A stretch of DNA of 64,000 nt, taken from NCBI GenBank assembly GCA_025093555.1, contig JAIWNF010000045.1, forward strand, positions 248,001 to 312,000, in the 5' to 3' direction. The notes under the pieces were generated by a model. That model made no database searches and was not told the DNA's origin. It worked only from the letters and a program-made list of their open reading frames with translations. Within the stretch, counting starts at the first letter, position 1; every line of letters starts with the position of its first letter. Below, one piece after another: positions 24,357-35,566 of the stretch. Origin of the DNA: Circinella umbellata (lineage: Eukaryota > Mucoromycota > Mucoromycetes > Mucorales > Lichtheimiaceae). The translations under genes and the position numbers were made by a program.

Positions 24357-24530
24357 CTGGTGGTGGGATTTACGCTTGTTTGTCTGAAAGAAACGAGCAT
24401 CATAACAAAAATCATGGTTATATTTTTTTTTACAGTAGATCGTGGTGATTTAAAACAGTCAGTTTACCAAACTTATGAACTCAAGAGGCTCATATAGACT
24501 GATGGTATATTATAATGGCTAACATAAATA
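24357..24530 (+). pseudogene. Relic fragment of a PL14-like lyase (exon 3 part)
   Basis: ggtggtgggatttacgcttg onward matches the DGE(V/I)YAYLPE segment of the intact copies. Pieces corresponding to YGYSLGRGSW, FKTG and the Gln-Thr-Leu-Lys-Leu stretch follow in order. Stops and frame changes break it, and no other exon of this copy is visible nearby. Confidence 0.6.
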
Positions 24531-24920
24531 ATTATAAAAAAGTTTAAACCGTAAATAATGGCACATTTCGCTAGAATCGTTATGCATTTTTATTTTTAAT
24601 AGCCTAATAGCACTTTTAATTATTTGGCCGCGTTTAAAAATTGTACACTTGTTACAATATTAAAAAGCCAATATTTCAAAAAGGATGTAGACATGCATGA
24701 ATCTGTTTCCATGGAAAGAAAGTTAATGTATGACAACACACTTTTCCTGTAAATCCAGCATGACTATAAATAAGACAGCGAAAAAAAAAATCCCCTCCAT
24801 TCCTACGTTACTTTTTGCGGCCCAGCAGAAAAAAAGCATTCAACTCATCGTCTCTTATTATTATTACTTGTCATATTTTTTATTACCACAATAGCTCGCA
24901 TCAACTTATTCGGTAGAGCA

Positions 24921-26165
24921 AAGTTGAACTTTTAAAAATTGGAACGAATGTATAAACGGATACATCGGATGATACTTGAGAATGGCGTAAAGCTTGTGGT
25001 ATTTCAACAAATCCAACAGAAGGTGGGGATTTGGCCAAGTGGTCGGTAACCTAGCTATAATAATCATCGTGTTGTTGATAATTCTAATACTATTAATACC
25101 ACCACAAAAATGACAGACCTGAGAAAGTACTTCAAGTTACTTATCCCAAAGGAAGTATATTATAAATCCAAAAGGCATGTTGAATTTTATGCTGAAACCG
25201 AATGTTTTACACAAGCAAGCCAAACTTGCAATTTTTGAATACCAAATTTATTTAATATATTACTACGTACGTATCCTATGTATTGCTTATTTTTTTAGAT
25301 ACTATATCCCAAAAGATTTCGACTCACTTGCAGTCAGTTCGCTATATTTGTTATATATCAATATAAAACTACTAATTTGGGCCAATTTTTTTCATTATTT
25401 ATCTTTTATAGTAATTATCTACTATTCTTATTAACAATACACTAAATAACGTTTCTTTTATAAATGTACTCATATATTACTATATAGGAGGTAAATTACC
25501 CGGGCTTTATGGCGGTCGCCCCGTAGAAATATATTCTGGTGGTGTACATACTGGTATTTGCTTTTCGAGACGGTACGTATATAACGAAAACTAACACTAG
25601 AAATTATTATATAAATTTTGTTGCTTTTTTAATTTATAGTAAATATTTTTGTTATGAAATTTTGGAGAGAACAATGATAGAGAAATGGAGCATAACGCTA
25701 TTAGCGATGTGACATCTCCTTGGAGATAGAGAGTTTTATGGATATATTCTTGAAGATCTACAGGAAAAGGATATACTTATGGTTAGTAACAGTCTTGGCT
25801 GTGGTTCATAGACATTCAAAACTGGTGAATGAACCACTGAAACAACACTTCATCTTAATCCGGTGAACCTATAATGGAAGAATAAAACTTGCTATTAGTG
25901 GGAAAACAGTCTATATAGAAAATGACTTGGCTGTTGTTTCTGAAAAAGCAGACAATGCACTTCGTATCGGTATGTTGTGTGTTTTATGAGGAACGCAATA
26001 TTCAAAAATGGTTTACATTATACGAGAACAGTGACCGTGAACTTTTGTATTTTAGTACACTTTTTACAAATTATTGATCGTGGTTATTTACACTTACTGC
26101 ACCTGATAGCTTCATACCTTTTTTGGTGGTTCAAGATCTCAATGGGCAGCTAAAAAAACAGAACA
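24921..26165 (+). pseudogene. Decayed PL14-like lyase gene (all four exons traceable)
   Basis: Segments homologous to each exon of the flanking intact genes appear in order. Exon 1 at about 24921-25330 has the FKNWN-like start and the KVLQVTYPKGS block. Exon 2 at 25487-25573 gives GGKLPGLYGGRP...SGG...CFSRR, the best-preserved part, with acceptor and donor intact. Exon 3 at about 25665-25970 has SLG.GS, FKTGE and LNP. Exon 4 at about 26108-26165 has an F-H-T-F-F-G-G-like remnant and AKKTE. Multiple in-frame stops and frameshifts break exons 1, 3 and 4, and no intact signal peptide is seen. It is between the two live copies and in the same orientation. Confidence 0.8.
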
Positions 26166-27635
26166 TACATTTATTTTATAGACATTTCGCTAAAAATAGT
26201 ATACTACTAAATGCTAATTATTAAATTGTATATTTTTTTCTATTATTATTACTGCGTTTATAATAATAAAATATTCCATTTGGTTGAATCCAATGATCTT
26301 ATCATTCCCGTCTTGCACTAGTATATAACTATATTTTTATTTTAGCTATAATAATTGATTCTTGAAAAGGAAAGTGATATTGATACATTTGTGTTTTCTG
26401 AGACCCTGATCACAACAACAGTTCTACTATATTGTAAACATGGCAAATATTTATATTATTAATTATATTCAGCAAAAAAGTATTCTAGTATATTGGTTCG
26501 ATGCACTTATAAAATGTCGTTTCATGAACTTTAATCAACACATTGTGTCAATAGAAATAGAGCCCGAGTCAGTTAATGTTTGCATAATGTCGTTTATCTT
26601 TGTCACAACAATGAATTTCTGTATGGCGTTTTTTCCTGTTTTTTTGTTTATAAAGAATGGGCAGTTATAAAAAAAATAAATTAAAAAAAATCAGAGCTCA
26701 AATCCTGGGACCTCAATATAAATACGAGCATTCAAGCAATTCTGGAACATTGCATGATATGAAAAACGTGTGCTCGCAGGGAATGGCGGAAATACCTGGG
26801 ACTCGTCATTTTAATATAAAATCCAGTTTTCATTTAATAAACTATAGTAAACAAAGAAAAAGAGACATAATATATATGATTTGTTGTGAATGGATGTTTG
26901 AAACTGTATCGTTTCACAAAAAAATTGTTCTGTGTACTGACTTTATGTGTGATGGATTATTTTGGTTAAAAATCACAATTGTCTATGCTTTGACATCCTG
27001 TATATGTATATAGATAGGATAACTCTGAAATCAGGGGTTTACAGTAAGGAGAAAGTGGTCGATGCTTCTCAACAACAACAGAATTCAAGTAATCCTCGGT
27101 ATTGACAGAAAATTCATGATGGCATCAGAAAAAACAAAGAATGAGTTGGGGGGTAGCTGAGTGACAAACTAAATTTGGATAAGCGAATGCTCCGCCATAA
27201 TGCTACTAGAAGTGTCCATGTGAAGTTCCTGGATCACTCCTTACAACAAGTGGCAACACAGACGTTAAGTGAAGCCTTAACAACAAGAAATGGCAAACCA
27301 TTAAAGATTACACAGCAACCATGAAATAACCTTATATATACTTTTATGTAACCATTTATTATATATATTTGACTATTTCTTATATAGTTACCAAGTATCA
27401 CGACAATGAATTATAAGCGGTGACGATTTTCTTTTTTTTTCTTTTTTGCTCTAAAAAGTAACAAATATAAATATGAACTATTCAAATTTTTGTTTCTTTA
27501 TTTTTTTTATTTTATTTTTCTTTTATTTTTTTGTTACGAGACACGCATCATTTTAATTAAAGCATCTTTCTTTATTTCTTTTATCATTATAATACAATAA
27601 TAATACAATAATAATACATTAATACTATTTATAAT
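26166..27635. other. Intergenic with unrecognised coding-like remnants
   Basis: Open frames at 26440-26670 and 26657-27013 show no family I know. A stretch at about 27190-27320 reads MLRHNATRSVHVKFLDHSLQ...TLSEALTTRNGKPLKI. It has coding-like complexity and could be a relic, identity unknown. The last 200 bp, T-rich then with an aataataat repeat, is the leader of lyase copy B. Confidence 0.4.
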
Positions 27636-28794
27636 ATGCGTCTAATTCAACTTCTCGTTTTACTTGTCCTGTCGATACAATCTACCAATGCCTACTCTTT
27701 ACAACATTGGTCATTTAAAAATTGGAATGATTACGCTGATGACAAATCTGACAGTAGCGCAGCATGGCGTGATAAATGGAAAATTAGCCGTTGGTCGTGG
27801 CCTGGTAAAGGTGGTACTTCTTACAATAATCATAGAATTGTAGATGATCCAGCTGGTTCAGGCGACAAAGTTCTTCAAGTCACTTATCCAAAAAAAAGTA
27901 GCAATCCTGCAGGGAGTCCTCAAGGTGGTGTTGGATTCTATGCCCAGCCGGTTGCTTTAAGACGTGAAGCTCGACTAGTTGTTTTAGAATATCAAGTTTA
28001 TTTTCCAGAATCATTTACTTTTATTAGAGGTTTGTTGTTAGTTTATATGTGTTGTTTGTTGTCACTGATCAAAAGTGTTTTATTATTATAATAGTTACTT
28101 TTCTAAAACTAATTAACAACGACTACATGCCATAATGGCTTTTATTTATATAATCTATAGGTGGTAAATTACCAGGTTTATATGGAGGCCATGAAGGGTG
28201 TTCGGGTGGTTCGGATTCAGCTACATGTTTTTCTACAAGGTATAACACTTACTAGCAATATGATGTAATAAAGGTGTTCTTTTGTTAATATATCATTTAC
28301 TAGATTTATGTGGCGCCGTAAAGGTGATGGTGAAATTTACGCTTATATGCCTGAAAAAGAACAGCGAAAAGATCTCTGTAATGAAAAGGGAAACATCTGC
28401 AACCCCAACTACGGGTATTCACTTGGTCGTGGATCATGGCGATTTAAAACTGGTGAATGGGTAAAGGTCCGCCAAACAGTCAAACTTAACCGAGCTGATA
28501 GACAAGATGGTATGGTAATGGTCCACGTTAACGATAAACTTGTTTATAATGAAAAAAGATTGGTGTTTGTTTCTGAGGATACAAGCAAAATTATTGGAGT
28601 TGGTATGTACAAAACACAACTTCGGAAAAAAAAGCAATAAGGAATGATATACTAATAATTGGTTTAAATTCCTTTTTTTTCTTGAAAAAATTGTAGCATT
28701 CCATACTTTCTTTGGCGGCAATGGAATCGAATGGGCACCAACATCACAAATGTATTCATACTTCAAAGGATTTTCCTTAATGGCATTTTACTAA
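27636..28794 (+). CDS. Secreted polysaccharide lyase, PL14-like (copy B)
   Basis: Four exons (27636-28029, 28161-28239, 28304-28602, 28697-28794) give 289 residues. The signal peptide is MRLIQLLVLLVLSIQSTNA. The domain carries the same landmarks as copy A: HWSFKNWNDYA, VLQVTYPKKSSNPAG, GGVGFYAQP, GGKLPGLYGGHEGCSGG, FMWRRKGDGEIYAYMPE, YGYSLGRGSWRFKTGEW and FHTFFGGNG. Exons 2, 3 and 4 have exactly the same lengths as in copy A (79, 299 and 98 nt), so the two are paralogues that diverged in sequence but not structure. Likely secreted; substrate is probably a uronic-acid polysaccharide (inferred). Confidence 0.78.
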
Positions 28795-29630
28795 TTCAAT
28801 TATCAACGAACCCCTCAGCTTTTTTGTCATTTTGTTATTATCTAATACTTAATTTTTAATACAATGTATCATATACCACTATCGTTTTATTACTTTTATA
28901 CGCCCTGATCGTTTATATGAAGAGTGTCGTCACAATGACAACAGAATTATTTATCTGCAATTTAATGAAGGATTCATGATACGCAAAAATAAAAATAAAT
29001 AAATACATAGCCATTTTGTCATACAGTACTTTTTTTGCTTAAATAGCAAAATAATAGAATAACTATTTTTATCATATAAAAAATAAACAATATGCTACAT
29101 AAAAACAAACATTTAATATATTAAAATAATAAAAAAGAAAGGGTGCCCCTGATCATTGTTAGCTTTTTAATTCTAAAACGTCGTTTTTTCATAATTTGTT
29201 TTTTATTTTTAACTTTTCAAGCACGGTTCGTGTTAGTTCCAGGCTTTGGCCAAGTTTTTTTTTTTTTCTTTAATTTCTGATTTAAAAGAATATGTTACAC
29301 CTTGGGTTGTTGTACAGAAATATTGGAATAAATCATTGTAAGTTAGTTGTTGACAATGCTGCGGTCTTTTTTCATTAAAGAACTAAACAAGTGGGGGTGA
29401 AATTTCTTTTTGTCATTCGATTAATGTGGATTAATAATGTTATCTAAGCCTAAAATAGAGATTAGTTCTTATCCACATAATTAGTTATTATTAAAATGAC
29501 CGGTACCAAGATTTTTTTTATTCACACATGCGCACACTTGGAATTATTCGCAATCGGATCTGAATTTGGGTAATACAGCTTTTTGTTGTTGGTATTTTTC
29601 GTATTGTTTTGTTTATTTATTAAGGCTCTT

Positions 29631-29636
<6 letters not shown>

Positions 29637-29666
<30 letters not shown>
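29637..29666. repeat. (AC)15 microsatellite
   Basis: Fifteen uninterrupted AC units in a gene-poor region. Confidence 0.97.
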
Positions 29667-29668
<2 letters not shown>

Positions 29669-29706
29669 ATTGGTACCATGGTTACTTTGTGCTACGTTTG
29701 TCACAT

Positions 29707-29735
29707 TTACTTTTCGTCTCCCTCACGAAAAGTAA
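29707..29735. repeat. Perfect 11-bp inverted repeat with 7-nt loop
   Basis: TTACTTTTCGT and ACGAAAAGTAA flank ctccctc. Not next to a recognised gene end, so its role is unknown. Confidence 0.9.
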
Positions 29736-31521
29736 GCTCATTTAAATACAATAATTTTAAGCATCAAAGTAAAAAAAACAGATTGCTTCTTAAAATGTGA
29801 ATAATGTATAACATACTCTACTTCTTTATGAAAATTAAAATTAGCGTTATAGCTTGCTATAATGATACTTATGATAATGGGACAAAAACAAACAGTTTAA
29901 ATACACCATTGTACACTCATTTTGCAAATTATAATGAGTAGAGTACGTATACCTACAAAGGTCTGGATCAAAAAAACAAAATAATGTTGTCGGGCGCTGA
30001 CAAACCAGGAACTATTGGTTACTACGATCAAAGTAAAAGAAACCAGGGGGGGGGTTATTTTGTATATTGACAACTATAAAGGGCTTGACAGTGTATTTTA
30101 CTTATCTGTATATCATAGCATTAAAAAACTGATTGAACTGTCATGAGACCATCAGAAGAAGATATTGAATTTCATAAAAAGAACTTAAATCTTGGTTGTA
30201 GAATTTTCGAAAGTTTTTTTTTTCTTACGGACTTATTAGTTATCCTGATATATGATGGCTGTCTTGAAAAACTTTTCCTGTTCATAAGGTTTGCTTACTG
30301 TTAGTCGTTACATTCAAGATGATTAACCTTTGCACATTTATATCTATTTTCAAATTACAAACCTAGCAATTGTCTTTTTATGGAAATAAAGGCTTTTATT
30401 TTCTCATCCTCCCAAACTATCGTACCCATGGATAATCATAAAAATACCCACTTTCTTTTGAATCATGTCAATCAACCAAATGGGAACACTAGCAGAAAAA
30501 AAAACCAGAAATTCTAGCACCTTTTTGAATATATTTTTTACATCATTCTTTTAATTTCTTATATAGTAAAGATGGTTCTTAATTCAGAATGTCAACGTCT
30601 TAAAGAGAATAAGTAATGCTACTGCTCTAGTAAATCATTCTATTAGAATCAAAGTACATATATTTAAAATGTTTTATCGGAAAAACGCGCTGTTAAGAAC
30701 GAATACCCATTGTTGTTATCCGAATCTACAGAAGGCAGTAATTGTCTTTTAAAGGTAAAGTTGCTCTTTTTTATTTAGTTCTTTGTGCTTCAGGTCACTT
30801 GATGTACTTATTTTTTCTGGAGAATGATTCTGGTAAAAGTTATATTATTCTATGTGGTAAGAATTAAAAAAAAAAGTTGTCACACTCTACATCCTATAAT
30901 ATTTTTAGATTAGGTGTGTTATGCTTTATCTTACTAATTTGAGGGAGATAGTTAAAGAGTTTGATTTTTCTGATACTTACCCATATTATACACTTTTAAA
31001 CGTTTAAAACGCTTCGAGTTAGGTAGAAACTGGATTTTCTAATAAATATTCGTACGTAGTAACTATTATTATAAATCGTGCTTAAGACAACTGTCCCGTT
31101 TACCTATACTTTACTATATAATATATAGATAACCATAATACGTATATGTTTCCTTGTCACAAACCAAACAATTGTGCCAACAAGAAAAAGGGGAGGTATC
31201 GGGTTAAAGGTAACCCTTCCATATCATTTTTCTTTTTTGTAAAGTCTGAATTTTGTATGAACCTTTTTAAGTTCTAATAACAAAAATCTTTACATTCATA
31301 TATAAACGGAAAGAAAAGAAACAAGAAAATCAATTGTTAAAGTATAAATAGTCCCTGCATATAAAAGGCGCCCGTATTTTTCGCAGCGACGCTTTTTTTT
31401 TTGTACCACCCCTGAATTTTCTTCCTCAACTTCATATTATGGATCCCGCAAAGGAAAAAAAAAAGAGTGACAGCTTGCGAGCAAAAAAAGAAATCGACTA
31501 GCTTTATGTTGTACTATATAT

Positions 31522-31961
31522 ATGGGTGATCGACTTTACGCAAATCGTGCAACATTAATCTCATTCTGTCTCGGATTCTCGGGAAGTGCTCTCGGATTAG
31601 CAACTGCTCAATATGGATTTTACATTGGTATGATGGACCAATTAACTTCATGGCGTCAAGACATGTTGGACATGAGACGACGATTGGAGATTGGTGGAGG
31701 TGTTCCATATCTTTTGCGTGACGAGGTACATAATATAGACTGTTTGAACCATAGGGAATATGAATGATATTGAATAATAATGATATTGGATTATTGTAGG
31801 ATTTTGTTGCATATTGGGGTCAACTTCCTTTACCTCGATATCGAAGACGACAGGCTCGACGTGATGCAGTAAAACAATGTTTACAACATGAATGGAACTA
31901 TATGATACGCACGACAGCAACTACATTAAGCAACTGGTTTGCAAGACGTTATGAACCATAA
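31522..31961 (+). CDS. Small conserved-looking protein with N-terminal membrane segment
   Basis: Two exons (31522-31725, 31800-31961) give 121 residues. The N-terminal third has a hydrophobic glycine-rich helix (LISFCLGFSGSALGLATAQYGFYIG) that could span a membrane. A charged helical part follows (RQDMLDMRRRLE), then a very basic segment (PRYRRRQARRD) and a Trp-rich tail. The reading frame is continuous across a canonical intron, and a TATA-like box lies about 160 bp upstream, so I consider it a real gene. I do not recognise the family. Small mitochondrial or ER membrane protein is a guess only. Confidence 0.6.
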
Positions 31962-33580
31962 ATCCAAAAATTCCACTTTTCCACAACAAAAGCATGTACA
32001 TTATCAAAAAAAAAAAAAAAACCAACAAATATAATTTTCACTATAATCTTTCTTATTTCCCCAACTTCCTTTTCTGCCCAGTCATGTAGTAGTGATTGTT
32101 AGTTTATGTGAAATAATTTGGTTTTTTTTTCCTTCTTCTTTCTTTTCTCTATCGTGATAGGATGATATTATTTCTGTCTACAAACGAGATGTCATTCGTT
32201 AAATTGATCAATAATTGAGTTTTTGATAAACTGAAAAAAAATCAGCAGCAACCAATCAACCATAACAAAAAAGCAGTGAAAATGATGATAAATTATAAAC
32301 CATACATGTAATTCAATATATATTTTAGAGTGTCAAACTGGGATTCGTCATACAAAATGTGAAAAAAGATTATGTCGCATAATTTTTTTTAAGCTCTTTC
32401 TTGTGACGAAAAAACTGAAAGGCTAAGAATATTATCCCATAATCATTTTTTTCACAATACATATATATTAAATGATAGAGAACTTATCAGATGAAATAGA
32501 GGAAAGAGACATAATACTCAAGAAACTACTTACCAAAACTAATTTAAAGAGAAACATAGGTTGATGGCTGCCATAATGAATTCTGATATTACATACCCTA
32601 ATAATGGTAGTACGAGCATAACCCGAATTAAGGGTCGGTCAACTAAACAAAAACAACTACATCACTAAAATGATTGTTTTTTTTTGACAAAACAGAAAAA
32701 AAAATACTTGAATAAATACACTCTATTAATAAAATCCCCTTGTATGATAGTAATTATTCAAAATTATGACAAGGGGAAAACAATAGTTGCTTATTTATGA
32801 CATTTTTGAATCTTTGTAAAATGACCCCCTCCTTTCAACACTTTTCTATGATATTCTTCAGTTCAACTCATTTTGGGCTTTTGGTGCAACCAATTCAATA
32901 CTTCGTGCTCGTTTTTTTTTTGCTGGATATCAATGTCAATTTTTAGTTTGTGTAACATTTTCGCATTTTAACTTTTGAAAAACTTTGGTAAGATATTTTT
33001 TTTTTCGAATAGTCATACAACAAATGTAATTTTTATTATATAAAAGAGAACATTCAAATAGAATATGTTGTAATATCTTATACAATACAAACAAATATAG
33101 CATATATATACATTTAGATACACACACATATATATATATATATTTAAAGTTTTATTTGTTTAATTAAAAAAATTCGACCGTGCTCAACACAGACATAAAA
33201 GGAAAAGAGATAGTAAAACAAATTGCATATAAAAAGGAAAAATATAATATTGGCCATAAATAACAGTGATTTTAAATAAAATTGTGTAAAATGTAAAGGC
33301 ATAGAGAATGTGTGTATATAGTGATAATATGGATTGAATGAGAGGGCTTAAAAAATATTACAAGGAACAAGAAAAAAAATACAGATAAATGTGGTTGAAT
33401 AAAATGTATGATAAGAAAGAACATTGTGAACTAAAAACTAAAAATGTAAGATTGTGTGTATGTGTGTTTGTCGTATGTATAATTTGATAATGCAAATACA
33501 GCTGCAAGTGGTCTGTATGTATATGGAGTATATATGCAAGAAGAGTAACTGTGTTATTAATTCGATTTTAAAGGAGGGAG
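31962..33580. other. 1.6-kb intergenic region
   Basis: AT-rich with many A/T tracts. No gene recognised on either strand. The right end is the 3' flank of the WWE gene (minus strand). Confidence 0.5.
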
Positions 33581-33841
33581 TCATTGGCGACGATGGTAAA
33601 TTCGTTGTTTTTCGTACCGGCGTGCAATCGTATAAGCATAGCCACTATGAGTTATAGTCAAGTCTGCCGCGTCAACAAATACAGCCTGACCTCCAAAGGA
33701 AGGACTACTGCAAATCCATGAACAACTATTTTGTGACCATAATGCTTCAATTGATTGTTGTGTGTACTGATCCAATGGAGTCCAATTTGATCCAGAACTA
33801 TAGACCCATTGAACAATTCCTTTTGATCCTTGGTTTACCAT
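33581..33841 (-). CDS. Stand-alone WWE-domain protein
   Basis: A single exon of 86 residues. Residues 8-75 fit the WWE fold signature: first Trp in IVQWVYSSG, second Trp in NWTPLDQYTQQ, and the Glu in SIEALW. A strand with VFVDAADLTI and a terminal ARR follow, where the family usually has conserved Arg. WWE domains recognise ADP-ribose units or mediate protein contacts in PARPs and ubiquitin ligases such as Deltex and RNF146. Here nothing else is attached. A possible donor (CGgtacga) near the 3' end could extend the protein by splicing into sequence below 33560, but I found no convincing further exon. Confidence 0.68.
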   Translation of the reverse strand: MVNQGSKGIVQWVYSSGSNWTPLDQYTQQSIEALWSQNSCSWICSSPSFGGQAVFVDAADLTITHSGYAYTIARRYEKQRIYHRRQ

Positions 33842-35028
33842 GTTAACTCAACGTGTAATTATAAGAGAAAAACAATGTACTGTTTCTTGGTTGCTTGGTT
33901 TGTAAATGGAATAAGAGAAAAAAAAAAAGAGAAAGAGTAATTAGACAATTATTATAAAGAAGTTCAACGCAATGATACCTTTTTATAGTTTTTTTTTCCG
34001 CTTCATGCTGCGCTTGGGCACCGGGGGTTATTATCAAGCAAAAGCGGGAAAATAAATCAAAAACTATGTTATAATTATCTTTTTTTTTGTTTTTTGCTTC
34101 AGCCTGATGAGACTATTGCGCCATCATAAGAACAAGGCAATGCTAGGGTGGCGTATGTAATTTCTCTCCGAGAATTAAACACCTTTGAAGCACCAGCCAC
34201 TTGATTCAAATAACCTAAAGGATACAGAGAGGGGGATAAATAAAATTTACTTGCTTTAATCCCCAAAAAAAACCTTGTGTTACATTCCTGTAAGATGCTA
34301 TTTTTATCTTTCAAAAGCATCAACAGCAACACAAAAACAACACTAAATTATAAAGTGTTTGTGGTCAACTCGATTTTATTATAACAAAAATCCTTTTATT
34401 TTATTAATTCTATATTTATTTTTATTTATTTTAGAAAAAAAAAATATCGTCTTGTGCTTTTTTATGATAGTCTTTCTTGATTATTATATTTTTTCTTTAA
34501 AAAAAGGGTGTTTAATGTAATGGCATCATAAAGTGGTTGTTTTTATTACATTGTTTATTTTCTGTATATGCATAATTGATCGAAAATATACAAAATTATT
34601 ATAATAATCATGTTGTGTATGACAAATTGCCCAAGCCGCATTATGCAGATCCAACCTTTTTATATAGTATCAAAGTTAAATTCCAATTAAAGATCATGAT
34701 TATTATTATTTTTTTTTTACTTTGGATCACTAATCACATCACACTTCCAGTTTTTTCCAGCAATATACAAGGAATATTAAAACTACTTTGGTTAGAATAC
34801 TTTTTCTCCACATGAAAAAGAAAAATAAAGTAAAAAGCGCGCAAAACAAAATAAATGGGACCGAATTAAAACAAAAAATGGTTGTGCTATTTTTGAACAA
34901 GGAGCTATCAATTATATTTGATCTTTATTATATATTATTAAAGTTGTGTGCGAAAAAAAAAACAAGAACTATTATTATAACCAGGTATACGATTAATAAT
35001 AATATTCGAAAATATTCATATTAGATAA
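33842..35028. other. Intergenic with an isolated higher-complexity island
   Basis: Most is AT-rich filler. Between 34003 and 34215 two stretches stand out by GC content and complexity: about 34003-34036 (gcttgggcaccgggggttat) and 34097-34210, which on the minus strand reads LNQVAGASKVFNSRREI... followed by ...YATLALPCSYDGAIVSSG. They may be the remains of a dispersed element or an old gene; no terminal repeats were seen. Confidence 0.35.
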
Positions 35029-35506
35029 TTAAAGTTGAACTCTGTTTTTATTATGAGAATTAATACCTTTGGCATATTCCTTAAAGCGATTACACCATTC
35101 TACGCTTTTATATAATACTCTTAATTTTAAAGGAGAATAAACAGGAATTATAAATGCATCTATTTTAATATCAAAGTAAGTAAAGTAGTACAGATGCGTC
35201 ATCACTTTCTATAGAATACTAATTTACTACTGATAAGGGGTTAATCAACGACATAATATCGGTAATTTGCTGCCATGGTGCTCTCCCTGCTTTAGCTAAA
35301 CTTTTTCGCACCTATACTAGTTACCATCGTAACAGCTATATATATGGAAACAAATTACATTTAAAAATTCGATAACTTCTCTTATGTATAAAAGGATTGA
35401 GTGAAGTAGTTACATCTGTAAGGTGTTTATTTATAACCTTCTTGGATCGTAGTAATTCAGCAACAAATTGCGGTTTCACAAACACACAAAGTCGGCGTGA
35501 TTTTTT
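35029..35506 (-). pseudogene. Unrecognised coding remnant upstream of TAF13
   Basis: Three coding-like blocks read in order on the minus strand. The first (from 35506) contains CVFVKPQFVAELLRSKKVIN and ends HLTD before a GTAACT donor near 35416. The second follows a tatag acceptor near 35311 and contains VRKSLAKAGRAPWQQITDIM then SLINPLS, with a stop near 35222. The third (from about 35208) is in another frame and contains KVMTHLYYFTYFDIKIDAF and later LYKSVEWCNRFKEYAKG, ending at TAA 35031-35029. Blocks one and two splice in phase. Two and three are separated by only about 22 nt, too short for an intron, so a frameshift is likely. No start codon is found. Family not recognised; a broken gene is the simplest reading. 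Confidence 0.42.
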
Positions 35507-35566
35507 TTTTTACTTCACAATTTTTTTTTTTTTTTTTTTTTTTTGAAAATTAATATACCCAATTCA

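Larger units (their letters stand above)
28795..31521. other. 2.7-kb gene-poor region
   Basis: Contains an (AC)15 microsatellite (29637-29666) and a perfect 11-bp inverted repeat (29707-29735). A short coding-like stretch lies near 30143-30200 (RPSEEDIEFHKKNLNLG), with another near 30695-30755 (NEYPLLLSESTEGSNCLLK). The latter two may be remnants of lost genes; I cannot name them. TATA-like tataaaagg near 31360 probably serves the next gene. Confidence 0.45.

Noticed and set aside
26657..27013. 118-codon open frame
   Set aside because: No recognised family, no splice logic, composition like the surrounding spacer; kept only as a note in the intergenic entry.
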